Below the pieces are notes generated by a model. The model saw only the letters and a program-made list of their open reading frames with translations, was not told the origin of the DNA and did no database searches. A stretch of 64,000 nt of DNA, from contig JALCLH010000015.1 of assembly GCA_022647765.1 (NCBI GenBank), positions 18,492 to 82,491 of the forward strand, given 5' to 3'. Source of the stretch: Acidipropionibacterium sp. GTDB taxonomy: Bacteria > Actinomycetota > Actinomycetes > Propionibacteriales > Propionibacteriaceae. Shown piece by piece: positions 8,462-16,769 of the stretch (positions within the stretch are counted from its first letter, which is position 1; every line of letters begins with the position of its first letter). Both the position numbers and the translations under genes were made by a program.

Positions 8462-10049
8462 GTGAGTGCACCGACCCGCCGCCCGACATCGACCCTGGAC
8501 CGGCTCGATGACGGGCGAATGACCGACGGCTTCACCAGCTGGGTGGTCACCGCGGCGATCACCGCATTCGCCCTCATGCTGAGGATGTACAACGTCTCCA
8601 CTCCGAAAACCCTGGTGTTCGACGAGACCTATTATCCCAAGGATGCCTGGACACTCCTCCATCTGGGTTATGAGGGGACTTGGCCCGATGCCAAGACGGC
8701 CAATCCGGATATCGTCAACGGGCTGACCGGAATCTGGAACAATCAGGCCGAATTCGTCGTTCATCCCCCGCTCGGAAAATGGCTCATCGCGCTGGGCGAG
8801 CAGATGTTCGGCATGAATTCCCTCGGCTGGCGGTTCATGTCGGTGGTCTTCGGCTCCCTGATGATTCTGATGACCATCCGGCTGGCCCGGAGGCTGTCGC
8901 GCTCCACCCTGGTCGGCGCGATCGCCGGAGTGCTGCTGAGTCTCGACGGACTGTCCTTCGTGATGAGCCGGATCGGTCTTCTCGACATTTTCCAGGCCTT
9001 CTTCCTGGTCGCCGGGGTGGCCTGCCGTCGCCGCCGATCGGGACTGGTTCCGGCACCGGTTGGCGGACCATCTGAGAGCCACCGGAGAGCTCAATCTCGC
9101 CGGCAGATACGGCCCGGGCCTGTACTTCCGCCCGTGGCGGCTCACCGCGGGGCTGATGTTCGGCTGCGCGACCGCGGTCAAGTGGAACTCAATGTTCGTG
9201 CTGGCGTCGATGGGCGTCATCTCGGTGTGCTGGGACTGGTCGGCGCGGCGTCTGGCGGGGGCGCGACGGCGGTCCTGGTGGTCGCTGCTGAGAGACGGCC
9301 TGCCCGCCTTCGTCCAGCTCGTGGTGGTCGCTGCCGCGGTCTATCTGGCCAGTTGGGCGCGTTGGCTGCAGGTGTACCCGCGAATGCATTTCGGACCCGG
9401 CTGGGCCGGCCCGGTGCCCGATCCCCAGGTCGAAAAACTAGTGGGCCGCCGCCTGGCCGCACTGTGGAATTATCACCAGCAGATCTACGATTTCCACACC
9501 GGTTCGTACATGATGACGCAGACCCATATCTACTCGGCGAATCCGTCCGGGTGGCTTGTCGTCCAGCGGCCGATAGGGATTGACGCCGTCAACAACATCA
9601 GCTCCGGTACCCAGGGCTGCCAGGCGGTCAACGACACCTGTCTGAGAGTGATCTCGGCAATCGGGACGCCGGTGCTGTGGTGGATGGCGGTTGTCGCGCT
9701 GGCGGCCGCGATCGTCTGGTGGATATTCGGGCGCGACTGGCGATTCACCCTGCCAATTGTGGCGATGGCGTCGGTGTGGATTCCGTGGTTCCGCTATGAC
9801 GATCGGCCGCTGTTCTTCTTCTACGCGATCTGCATCATTCCGTTCACGGTCACGATCCTGGCGATCTGGCTCGGTCAGATTCTCGGCCCTGCGGAGAACT
9901 CCGCCCGGCGCCGGACCGGCGCCGCGATCGTGGGCTGTGCGGTGACCCTGGTGGCGGTGAACTTCGCCTTCATCTATCCGATTCTCACCGACACCCTGAT
10001 GACCAGGAAGGCCTGGCTGGCCCGGATGTGGTTCCGCAGCTGGATCTAG
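8462..10049 (+). CDS. pmt: Polyprenol-phosphate-mannose:protein mannosyltransferase, Pmt family (frame broken once)
   Basis: Membrane GT39 enzyme that transfers mannose from a polyprenyl phosphate carrier to Ser/Thr of exported proteins. The catalytic acidic pair lies in VFDETYYPKDAW in the first extracytoplasmic loop; many hydrophobic segments follow (about 10 TM). The reading frame breaks near 9021-9027, after FFLVAGVA, and continues in the next frame as AADRDWFRHRLADHL to the end, so one extra base is likely. I prefer GTG 8462 because a -10-like TACGAT (8449-8454) sits 7 nt upstream, fitting a leaderless mRNA; ATG 8453 is the alternative. The stop TAG shares CTAG with the convergent kinase stop. 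Confidence 0.85.
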
Positions 10050-11128
10050 GAGAGCATCAGGATCAGCACGACGACCAGTACGGCGGAGGCAACGATCGCG
10101 ATCGCCAGGACGGCGTCGCCCGGAGACACCGAATGCCTGCGGGCAGGAGGTCGTCCGGCCTGATTCGACTGCCGCAGCTGTCCCACCTGCCCGGACGCGC
10201 TGGACGGCGTCGCTCCCCCGGAACCGGATATCGCGGGTCCGGGAGCGAGGAACTCCGGCCGGGGACCGGCGGCCCCCCATTGCGGCGGCAGCGGAGGGGT
10301 GCGGTCGGGAACCTGGACCGGCACGAACGGCGTCTCCTCCAGCACCGGGGCGAGCATCTGACGAGCCTGGACGGCGGTGGCCAGGCGATGCGGCGTCCCG
10401 GCCACGCAGGCTGAGATGAACCGGCCCAACGGCGTATCCCGAAGATGGCCGGGCAGCGGCGGCGGGGAATCCCCAACCGGTGGCGTGCCGGTGAGCAGCT
10501 GGATCATCGTGACGCCCAGCGAGTAGATGTCCTGGGAGGGGTCGGGATCAGCGCCGACGCGAGCCTGCGGCGACATGAATCCGGGAGTCCCGACCTGGTC
10601 GGTGACCCTGGTCATCCGAGGATCCCCGATCCTGGCGGAGATGCCGAAATCGGCCAGCCTGGCATCGGGAGCACCGCTTGCGGTGGGCTCCATCAGGATG
10701 TTGGCGGGTTTGACGTCGCGATGCACCAGCCCGGTGGCGTGAATCACCGTCAGGGCGTCGAGGATCTGATCCGCGACGGCCGCCACATAGGACGCTGGCA
10801 GCGGTCCCTGCTCGCGCAGCAGGGTCGCGATGGTGCCGCCACGGACCAGGGGCATGGCGAACATCACCCGGTCGTCCTCCCCGACCCACCCCAGCGGAGC
10901 GACGATGTGGGGATGGTCGAACCGCCGTCCGGTCTCGCGAACGAACCGCAGCAGCGACGCCGAGTCGGCCTGGTGAAGGACCTTGCCGGCGAGGTACCGG
11001 CGGCCGCGATGGTCCCAGACCCGCCAGACGTCCCCCGATCCGCCGCGTCCGAGGGCGTCGACCAGTTCATACCGGCCGCCGAAGATCTCACCCATCGGCG
11101 CAAAGTCTGCCACAGCCCCTCGTCGCAC
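10046..11128 (-). CDS. Serine/threonine protein kinase, tail-anchored
   Basis: Hanks-type kinase of about 360 aa. Visible: glycine loop ALGRGGSGDVW, catalytic lysine in YLAGKVL, catalytic loop HRDVKPANIL, metal-binding DFGIS, and SPQ where most kinases have APE. After residue 270 comes a Pro-rich linker and one hydrophobic helix at the extreme C-terminus (DAVLAIAIVASAVLVVVLIL) with no extracellular domain, so unlike PknB it has no PASTA sensor. GTG 11128 was chosen because AGGAGG lies 5 nt upstream. Substrate unknown; it shares its stop codon region with pmt. Confidence 0.9.
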   Translation of the reverse strand: MRRGAVADFAPMGEIFGGRYELVDALGRGGSGDVWRVWDHRGRRYLAGKVLHQADSASLLRFVRETGRRFDHPHIVAPLGWVGEDDRVMFAMPLVRGGTIATLLREQGPLPASYVAAVADQILDALTVIHATGLVHRDVKPANILMEPTASGAPDARLADFGISARIGDPRMTRVTDQVGTPGFMSPQARVGADPDPSQDIYSLGVTMIQLLTGTPPVGDSPPPLPGHLRDTPLGRFISACVAGTPHRLATAVQARQMLAPVLEETPFVPVQVPDRTPPLPPQWGAAGPRPEFLAPGPAISGSGGATPSSASGQVGQLRQSNQAGRPPARRHSVSPGDAVLAIAIVASAVLVVVLILMLS

Positions 11129-11182
11129 CCGGGCCTCCTGCAACCTGGCAGGCAGATCTGTTCAAGACCGACGCGCTCTAGG

Positions 11183-11251
11183 ATGAGATCTGCCACCACA
11201 GCGCCGGGGAGTGGAATATCCAGCCCCTGCGCTCCTGGTGGCAGAACTCAT
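11183..11251. repeat. 69-bp palindromic element, family B copy 1
   Basis: Starts ATGAGATCTGCCACCA and ends TGGTGGCAGAACTCAT (inverted, 15 of 16 matching), with the dyad TGGAATATCCA at its exact centre. It has the same length and block positions as copies at 41522, 46675 and 46766. It lies upstream of the kinase gene and past the 3' end of the DUF6320-like gene. Confidence 0.87.
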
Positions 11252-11288
11252 TCGCAGCCGGCCCCGAGGCATCCCCCCCGACTTGCCG

Positions 11289-11951
11289 CTACAGCCGCAG
11301 TCTCTTGGCGAGCTCGCGTCGGGCGTCGGGGAACCAGGCGAGCAGCCTCACCAGCCCGGCCCCCGAGACGCCGACGCACACCCACGAGGCGATCGGATTG
11401 GGCGCCCAGCCGAAGACGAGGAAGAGAATGGGCACCAGCCCCGCCAGTGCGATGAGTCCGCTGTAGACGATGTGATCGCCCACCTCCATCCGCATCACCC
11501 GCACCGCGATGAGCACGGCCACGACGGAGCAGGCGCACACGATCGGCACGACGTAGCTCAGCGACCACCGGTGCCATCCGGTGAGGTAGTCCCAGTACGC
11601 CGACACCCCGCCGATCATCACCACGAGATAGACGGTGCCCTTGGCGGCATTGCGCCGCTTGCGCACGGCCATCAGGACCATCAGCCACATCGCCACCACT
11701 CCCAGCCAGATCGAGCGCAGGACGCCGATCCCGGCCGCGCCGTGGTGGAACAGCGGCTGGATGGCGAAGGATCCCAGGATCACCGCCAGTGAGCACCAGA
11801 ACAGCACCCCGAACACCCGACGCCGGGAGAAGGTCAGAGGCACCGATGGCAACGGGTCTGCCGTCGGCTCGCCCTCGATCGGCTGGTGGCACAGCGGGCA
11901 GACCTCCCAGTCCCCCTCGATGTCGATCCGGCAGGCCTGGCAGCGTCTCAT
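11289..11951 (-). CDS. Zinc-ribbon membrane protein, DUF6320-like
   Basis: 220 aa. The N-terminus is a compact CxxC zinc ribbon (CQACRIDIEGDWEVCPLCHQP), followed after residue 55 by six hydrophobic segments, for example VFGVLFWCSLAVILGSFAI and GTVYLVVMIGGVSAYWDYL. I recall this arrangement next to alcohol-acetyltransferase-like proteins as DUF6320; that name is from memory. The ATG overlaps the stop of the acyltransferase gene (ATGA), so the two are made together. Function is unknown; association with the neighbouring acyltransferase and hydrolase suggests a role in an envelope lipid or ester. Confidence 0.75.
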   Translation of the reverse strand: MRRCQACRIDIEGDWEVCPLCHQPIEGEPTADPLPSVPLTFSRRRVFGVLFWCSLAVILGSFAIQPLFHHGAAGIGVLRSIWLGVVAMWLMVLMAVRKRRNAAKGTVYLVVMIGGVSAYWDYLTGWHRWSLSYVVPIVCACSVVAVLIAVRVMRMEVGDHIVYSGLIALAGLVPILFLVFGWAPNPIASWVCVGVSGAGLVRLLAWFPDARRELAKRLRL

Positions 11952-13415
11952 CGGTGCTCCCTGTGCGGCACTGTGCGCTGCGAGCGGGAGCCCCCGGCGT
12001 CCAGCTCGGCCTCGGTGACCCGGGAGGCGGCCACCGTCACCGTCGATCCCCTGCCCGGTGAGCAGCCGGGCGAACTCGCGGACATGGCCGGTCTGGACGA
12101 AGGGTGAGGTGAAACTGACGGTCAGCCTCCCGGCGTGGGTCATCGCGCAGAACTGGGGCCGGACCGCGGCGGTGTGGAACATCATCCGTCCCACCCGGGA
12201 TTCGGCGGGTTCCGGCAGCCGGACCAGGCCGAGGTTGGAGACGGCGACGGTCAGCCCGCGGTTGGTGTTCCGGGCGGCGAGCCGCAGGGTGAGATTCTTG
12301 AGCGGGCTGGGCAGGATTCTCGCCGGCACATTCTGTTCCAGCCGGATGAGGCGCCGCAGCTTGTTCTCCAGCGCCTCGGGGGTGACGCTGGAGGCGAACT
12401 GGCGGTCCAGGTCGTGGCAGATCGCATCGATGTCGTCGAGGCCCCGGCCGAAGGTGTGCTCGATCCGGATGGTCGCGAAGAAGTTCCTGGCCGAGGTCGA
12501 GGGGAAGAACTGGCGCAGGTTCACCGGCACCGAGGCGGTGAATGTGGTCGCTCGTCCCAGTCCCGGCGAGGACAGCCGGACCGCCTTCAGGAACAGGGCC
12601 GTGAGGTAGATCGTGACCGCCACTCCGCAGCCGCGCGCCAGTGCCAGGACGGGGCCGGCGTCCATGCTGAGCTCCACCACCCGGGGGCGGTTGTCGGGGG
12701 TCCGGGTGCCGCGGACCCGGTGGATCCGGCGATCGAACAGGTGACGCCGGCGACCCCGCAGGATCTGGCCGGGTGATCCCGGCCCCTCGACCGAGAGCGC
12801 CGCGGGGGCGGCGGCACGCCGGAACTCGGCGCTGCTGGCGGACTGCCCGGGGGAGTTCCCACCAGCCGTCGGCCGGCGTCTGTGCTTGAAGTACTGGGCG
12901 AAGGAGTCGGTGGTGAGCCCGCGGACATGCTCCGGTCCGGGCGCGATCTCCGGCGCAGACTCAGGCCCGGGATCGTGCCGGGGGTGGTCGGACTCGCTGG
13001 CGAGCAGCCGGCAGTAGGCGTCCACCAGGTCGGTGAGGAACCACAGCGCACCGGTGCCGTCGGACAGGGCGTGGAAGATCTCGAGCATCACGCGGCGACG
13101 CCGGTAGAGCACCCGGAACAGCAGGTTGCGCCGATCGGGCCAGTAGATCGGAGCGCAGGGATAGTCGGTCTCGGGCTGGACGCGGGGGCGCAGCTCGCTG
13201 TCCTGGAGGTAGTACCAGAAGACGCCGCGCCGCAGCACCGCGTGGTACAGCGGGTACCGCTCGAAGGTGAGGTCAAGGGCCTCCTGCAGGACGCCGGGGT
13301 CGACCTCGTGGTCCATCTCGGCACTCATCCGGAAGACCTTCGAGTCGACGTCGCTTCGGGCGGCCAGGAAGATGTTGGAGGCGTTGTCGAGGGCGACCCA
13401 GTTGCGTCGGGTCAT
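11948..13415 (-). CDS. Condensation-domain-like (alcohol) acyltransferase (frame broken once)
   Basis: CoA-dependent acyltransferase fold of about 488 aa. It lacks a perfect HHxxxDG; the equivalent region reads LEIFHALSDGTGALWFL (HxLSDG). Later segments FTASVPVNLRQFFPS and LTVAVSNLGLVRLP fit the alcohol acetyltransferase / condensation family. The frame breaks at a CCCC run (12048-12051): one extra base fuses it to the next gene, whereas one fewer base gives the natural end LLTGQGSTVTVAASRVTEAE and a TGA overlapping the ATG of the DUF6320-like gene. Its own start overlaps the hydrolase stop as ATGA. The substrate is not deducible. Confidence 0.75.
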
Positions 13416-14509
13416 TCCGGCTGCTGGCTCTGGGGGCCGGGATCGGCGGGCTCAGGGCTGGCAGGCGCGGGGTCGGTGCCGTCAGCAGGCCCTGAGTTGA
13501 TGGGTACAGAGCTGATGGGCACAGAGCTGATGGGCACAGAGCTGATGGGCACAGTATCGAGGAAATCGTTGATGGCCCGGTAGCCGTCGCGCACCGGCCG
13601 GGCGAATCGCGGCAGGGTGATGAACCCGTGCAGAGCCGAGGACACCCGCTGTATCCGCACCGTGTTGCCCGCATCCTCGAGAGCCCGGCCGTACGCCTCC
13701 CCCTCGTCGCGCAGCAGGTCCAGCTCGGCGGTCACCACCAGGGTGCTCGGCTGCCGGGTGAGATCGGTGGCCATCAGCGGGGCGACCATCGGATCCTTCG
13801 GATCGACGCGATCGTGGGTGTACAGCTCCAGGTACTCCTGCACCTCGGTATTGGTGAGCCGATAGTCGGTGCCGTGCTCGCGCACCGAGGCGAACGGCGA
13901 GGTCTGCGGATCGTGGTCCCAGTGGGTCACCGGATAGAGCAGGATCTGCCGGCCGGCGCCGCGCTGACCGCGGTCGCGCAGCAGCAGTGAGACGACGGCA
14001 GCGAGATTCGCGCCCGCCGAGTCGCCGATCAGCACGATCCTGTCGGCGTCCGCGATCTCGGCCAGCCCCGGATCGTCCAGCAGCAGGTGCGCGACCCGGT
14101 AGCAGTCCTCCAGACCGGCCGGAAAGGGGTGCTCGGGGGCCAGCCGGTAGTCGACCGAGGCCACCACCGCACCGGTGAGATCGGCCATCGTGATGCACGC
14201 CGGGGTATAGCTCTCGATGTCTCCGATCACCCATCCGCCGCCGTGGAAGAACAGCAGAATGTCGTCGCGACGGCGGTTCGCGGGTTCGAAGATCCGGACC
14301 GGGATCGGATGGCTGCCGTCCTCCGCCATGATCTCGCGGTCGAGGGGCCGGTATCCCTGCGTCGACAGGGCCGCGAGCGCTCGCTGAAACCTGCGAAATT
14401 TGTGGTAGTCCTCCCGCATGTCGATCCGCGGCGCGGAGAACAGGCTCATTGCGGCGCGGGCGAGCGGCCCCACCGGCGAGCGTCGGAAGCGGACGCGATC
14501 GGTTCCCAT
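13412..14509 (-). CDS. Alpha/beta hydrolase, hormone-sensitive-lipase type
   Basis: 365 aa. The oxyanion-hole motif LLFFHGGGWVIGD and the nucleophile motif LIGDSAGANLAA (GDSAG) place it in the HSL/GDxG esterase family; the acid and base are probably in ELDLLRDEGE and SSALHGFI. The C-terminus carries three VPISS repeats from a 15-bp DNA repeat, then a Pro/Ala/Glu tail. ATG 14509 has TACGCT 6 nt upstream, suggesting leaderless expression. It is first in a three-gene ATGA-coupled operon with the acyltransferase and the zinc-ribbon protein, divergent from the histidine kinase. Confidence 0.88.
   Translation of the reverse strand: MGTDRVRFRRSPVGPLARAAMSLFSAPRIDMREDYHKFRRFQRALAALSTQGYRPLDREIMAEDGSHPIPVRIFEPANRRRDDILLFFHGGGWVIGDIESYTPACITMADLTGAVVASVDYRLAPEHPFPAGLEDCYRVAHLLLDDPGLAEIADADRIVLIGDSAGANLAAVVSLLLRDRGQRGAGRQILLYPVTHWDHDPQTSPFASVREHGTDYRLTNTEVQEYLELYTHDRVDPKDPMVAPLMATDLTRQPSTLVVTAELDLLRDEGEAYGRALEDAGNTVRIQRVSSALHGFITLPRFARPVRDGYRAINDFLDTVPISSVPISSVPISSVPINSGPADGTDPAPASPEPADPGPQSQQPE
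13491..13554. repeat. 15-bp tandem repeat inside the hydrolase gene
   Basis: Three exact copies of ACAGAGCTGATGGGC (13506-13550) flanked by partial copies. On the coding strand each unit encodes VPISS, so copy-number changes keep the frame and only lengthen the C-terminal linker. Confidence 0.9.
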
Positions 14510-14540
14510 GCTCCCAGCGTAGGGGGACCCGTTGAAAGCC

Positions 14541-14562
14541 CGGGGTGGGGCCAGCCCGACAG
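14541..14562. promoter_or_regulatory. 22-bp candidate operator, copy 1
   Basis: Begins CGGGGTGGGGCCAGCCCGAC (then AG). The exact reverse complement occurs at 16574-16595. It lies between the divergent hydrolase (start 14509) and histidine kinase (start about 14618) genes, and its left end falls where the hydrolase -35 should be. Candidate binding site for the adjacent response regulator. Confidence 0.6.
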
Positions 14563-14617
14563 CAGGTGTCCTGCTGACCCGCTGGCCGGCGCCCCGGGGC
14601 GACCGTAGGTTGAGCCC

Positions 14618-15936
14618 ATGAGCAACTCCTCCGCCGCGGGTGCGGCGACCCGTCCCGGCCTCGGACACCCGTCTGGCCCGTTGGCAGGCCGGCATCTGGA
14701 GGCGGCTGGGATACGAGTCCGCGGGGTTCGTGATGGCCCTCCTGGCCCTCTGCCTGGTGCTGTTCTCCTTCTTCCTGGGAGCCGGCACCGTGGTGATCTG
14801 GATCGGCCTGCCGATCATGGTCCTGGCAGCCCTGATCGCCCGCGGATTCGCCTATCTGGAGCGGGGAATGCTGCGGGGGCTGCTGGACGACGACGCGCCG
14901 ACCCCGGCTCCCCGACGCCCCGATCCGCAGGCGGGCTGGTTCTCCCGGATGCTCACCCCGCTGCGCGATCCGCAGTCCTGGCTCAACATCTCCTGGGTAC
15001 TCGTCCACTTCGTGATCATCACGGTCACCTTCCCGATCGCCCTCGTCTGGCTGGTCGGGGCCATAGCTACCGTCGGCGGCCCGGTGTCCTCGCTGGTGAC
15101 CTGGCTGGTGATACCCGACGACCAGACGCAGACCCTGGGCGAACTGCTGGGCTTCACCGGGGTCACCGCCCTGACGGTCGAGATGGTGCTGGAGTTTCTC
15201 GCCGGGGCGATCTTCCTGGTCACTCTGGCGCCGGGTACTGCGCGGGCTGACGGGCCTGCATCGCGCGGTGAGCCACGGAATGCTGTGCTCCCGATTCGAC
15301 GCCCAACAGGAGCTGGAGCGCACCCGGGCCTCCCGAACCGCCGGCCGGGTGGCCGAGTCGGAGGGGCTGAGGCGGTTGGAGCGCGACCTGCACGACGGGC
15401 CGCAGCAGCGTCTCATCCGGACCCTGATGGATCTGGGTCGCGCCGAGCGGGCGATCTCCGAGGATCCGCAGCGGGCCGGCGCCCTCATCGGGGAGATCCG
15501 CGGCCAGACCAACGACACCCTGGCCGAGCTGCGCCGGCTCTCCCGCGGGATCGCGCCGCCGCTGCTGGTGGACCGAGGGCTGGCCGCCGCCCTCGCCGAG
15601 ATCGCAGGCAACTCCGTGATCCCGACCACGGTCCGCTGCCCGTCCGACAGACTGCCGCTGCATGTGGAGACCGGCGTCTACTACGTCGCCTCCGAGGCCC
15701 TGGCCAACGCCAACAAGTACTCGGGGGCGAGCCGGATCAGCATCGACGTCGCGATCGGCAGGCAGGACGCCGCGGTCCGGATCGCCGACGACGGCGTCGG
15801 CGGGGCCCAGAGCCTGGCGGGCCACGGTCTGGAAGGATTGGCCGAACGGGTCGCCTCCCTGGAGGGCGCCCTGCAGATCGACTCCCCCGCCGGGGCGGGG
15901 ACACGGGTGGAGGCCGTCATCCCATGCGCATCGTGA
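14618..15936 (+). CDS. Two-component sensor histidine kinase, NarL-partner type (frame broken)
   Basis: Membrane sensor kinase. The N-terminal half has four hydrophobic segments, including FVMALLALCLVLFSFF, VVIWIGLPIMVLAALI and LVHFVIITVTFPIALVWLV. The frame breaks at a GGG run (15233-15235), then continues LRGLTGLHRAVSHG to the HisKA_3 motif LERDLHDGPQQRL and the ATPase motifs ADDGVGG and GHGLEGLAERV. A second probable insertion near 14649-14658 separates the start MSNSSAAGAATRP (ATG 14618) from the rest; without it the protein would start at GTG 14640. The stop overlaps the response-regulator start. The signal sensed is unknown. Confidence 0.82.
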
Positions 15937-16565
15937 TCGCCGACGACTCGGCGCTGATCCGTGAAGGGCTCCGGCTGGTGCTGGAGGACGCCGGCCATCG
16001 GGTGGTGGGCACCGCCGCCAGCGAGCCGGAACTGATTGCCGAGGCGCTGCACGCGCGTCCCGACCTGGTCATCGCCGACATCCGGATGCCCCCGCACCAC
16101 ACCGATGAGGGACTGAGAGCCGCCAAGCAGATCCGCGCGCAGTGGCCGGAGGCCGCCGTCATGCTGCTCAGCCAGTACGTCGTGGTGTCCTACGCGGCCG
16201 AGCTGATGGCCTCCGGCAGCCGATCGACCGGTTATCTGCTCAAGGACCGGATCAGCGATATCGACGCCTTTCTGGACGCCGTGGACCGGGTGGCCTCCGG
16301 CGGTCTGGTGATGGACCCGGAGGTGGTGTCCCAGGTGATCTCCTCGCAGCGGCGCACCCCGCTGGACGATCTCACCGCCCGGGAGCGCGAGGTGCTGGAA
16401 CTCATCGGTCAGGGGCTCACCAATGGCGCCATCGCCGAGCGCCTGGTGGTCACCGACGGAGCGGTCGAGAAGCATATTCAGCGGATCTTCGCCAAGTTGG
16501 GACTGTCCGCGGACGCCACCGTGCACCGCCGGGTGATGGCGGTGCTCACCCTGCTGGGACGTTAA
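15924..16565 (+). CDS. LuxR/NarL-type response regulator
   Basis: 213 aa. Receiver domain with acidic pair (IVIADDSAL), phosphorylation site in LVIADIRMPP, and conserved lysine in GYLLKDRI. The C-terminal helix-turn-helix is LTAREREVLELIGQGLTNGA with the recognition region VTDGAVEKHIQRIFAKLGL. It overlaps the end of the kinase gene by 13 bp. Likely targets are the flanking hydrolase and glycosyltransferase operons, because a 22-bp sequence recurs in front of both. The gene is intact. Confidence 0.93.
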   Translation: MRIVIADDSALIREGLRLVLEDAGHRVVGTAASEPELIAEALHARPDLVIADIRMPPHHTDEGLRAAKQIRAQWPEAAVMLLSQYVVVSYAAELMASGSRSTGYLLKDRISDIDAFLDAVDRVASGGLVMDPEVVSQVISSQRRTPLDDLTAREREVLELIGQGLTNGAIAERLVVTDGAVEKHIQRIFAKLGLSADATVHRRVMAVLTLLGR

Positions 16566-16573
16566 TCCCGCGA

Positions 16574-16595
16574 CTGTCGGGCTGGCCCCACCCCG
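16574..16595. promoter_or_regulatory. 22-bp candidate operator, copy 2
   Basis: Begins CTGTCGGGCTGGCCCCACCC (then CG), the exact reverse complement of 14541-14562. Relative to the downstream transporter-glycosyltransferase gene it has the same orientation as copy 1 has to the hydrolase gene. It is 147 nt or more from the next large start, so a leader or a small upstream frame lies between. Confidence 0.55.
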
Positions 16596-16648
16596 ATTCT
16601 CCCGGCAGCTGCAATGGCGGCAGCGCATCGCGGATATTGACTCGAGGT

Positions 16649-16759
16649 ATGAGCCAATTCATCATTCGCCCACCCTCAAATGGTGGCACATACGGCCGAG
16701 CCCCCATTTTCCCCTTAGACACCGTCGATCTGGAGACGGGTCATGAGTATACCAGGTAG
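16649..16759 (+). CDS. Possible 36-aa leader or upstream ORF
   Basis: ATG 16649 opens a 36-codon frame (MSQFIIRPPSNGGTYGR...) ending at TAG 16759. Its first 13 nt, ATGAGCCAATTCA, are repeated exactly at the start of the large downstream gene (16770-16782). No strong ribosome site is seen. It may be a translated leader controlling the transporter-glycosyltransferase gene, or a relic of a duplicated start. Weak support. Confidence 0.3.
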   Translation: MSQFIIRPPSNGGTYGRAPIFPLDTVDLETGHEYTR

Positions 16760-16769
16760 TGTCACGATC

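Noticed and set aside
11183..11251. Family B element considered as an operator of the kinase gene
   Set aside because: Other copies lie between convergent 3' ends, so a simple promoter operator does not explain the family.
11289..13415. Single 708-aa acyltransferase-zinc-ribbon fusion protein
   Set aside because: Removing one base from the CCCC run gives a natural stop overlapping the next ATG, so the fusion is probably an artefact.
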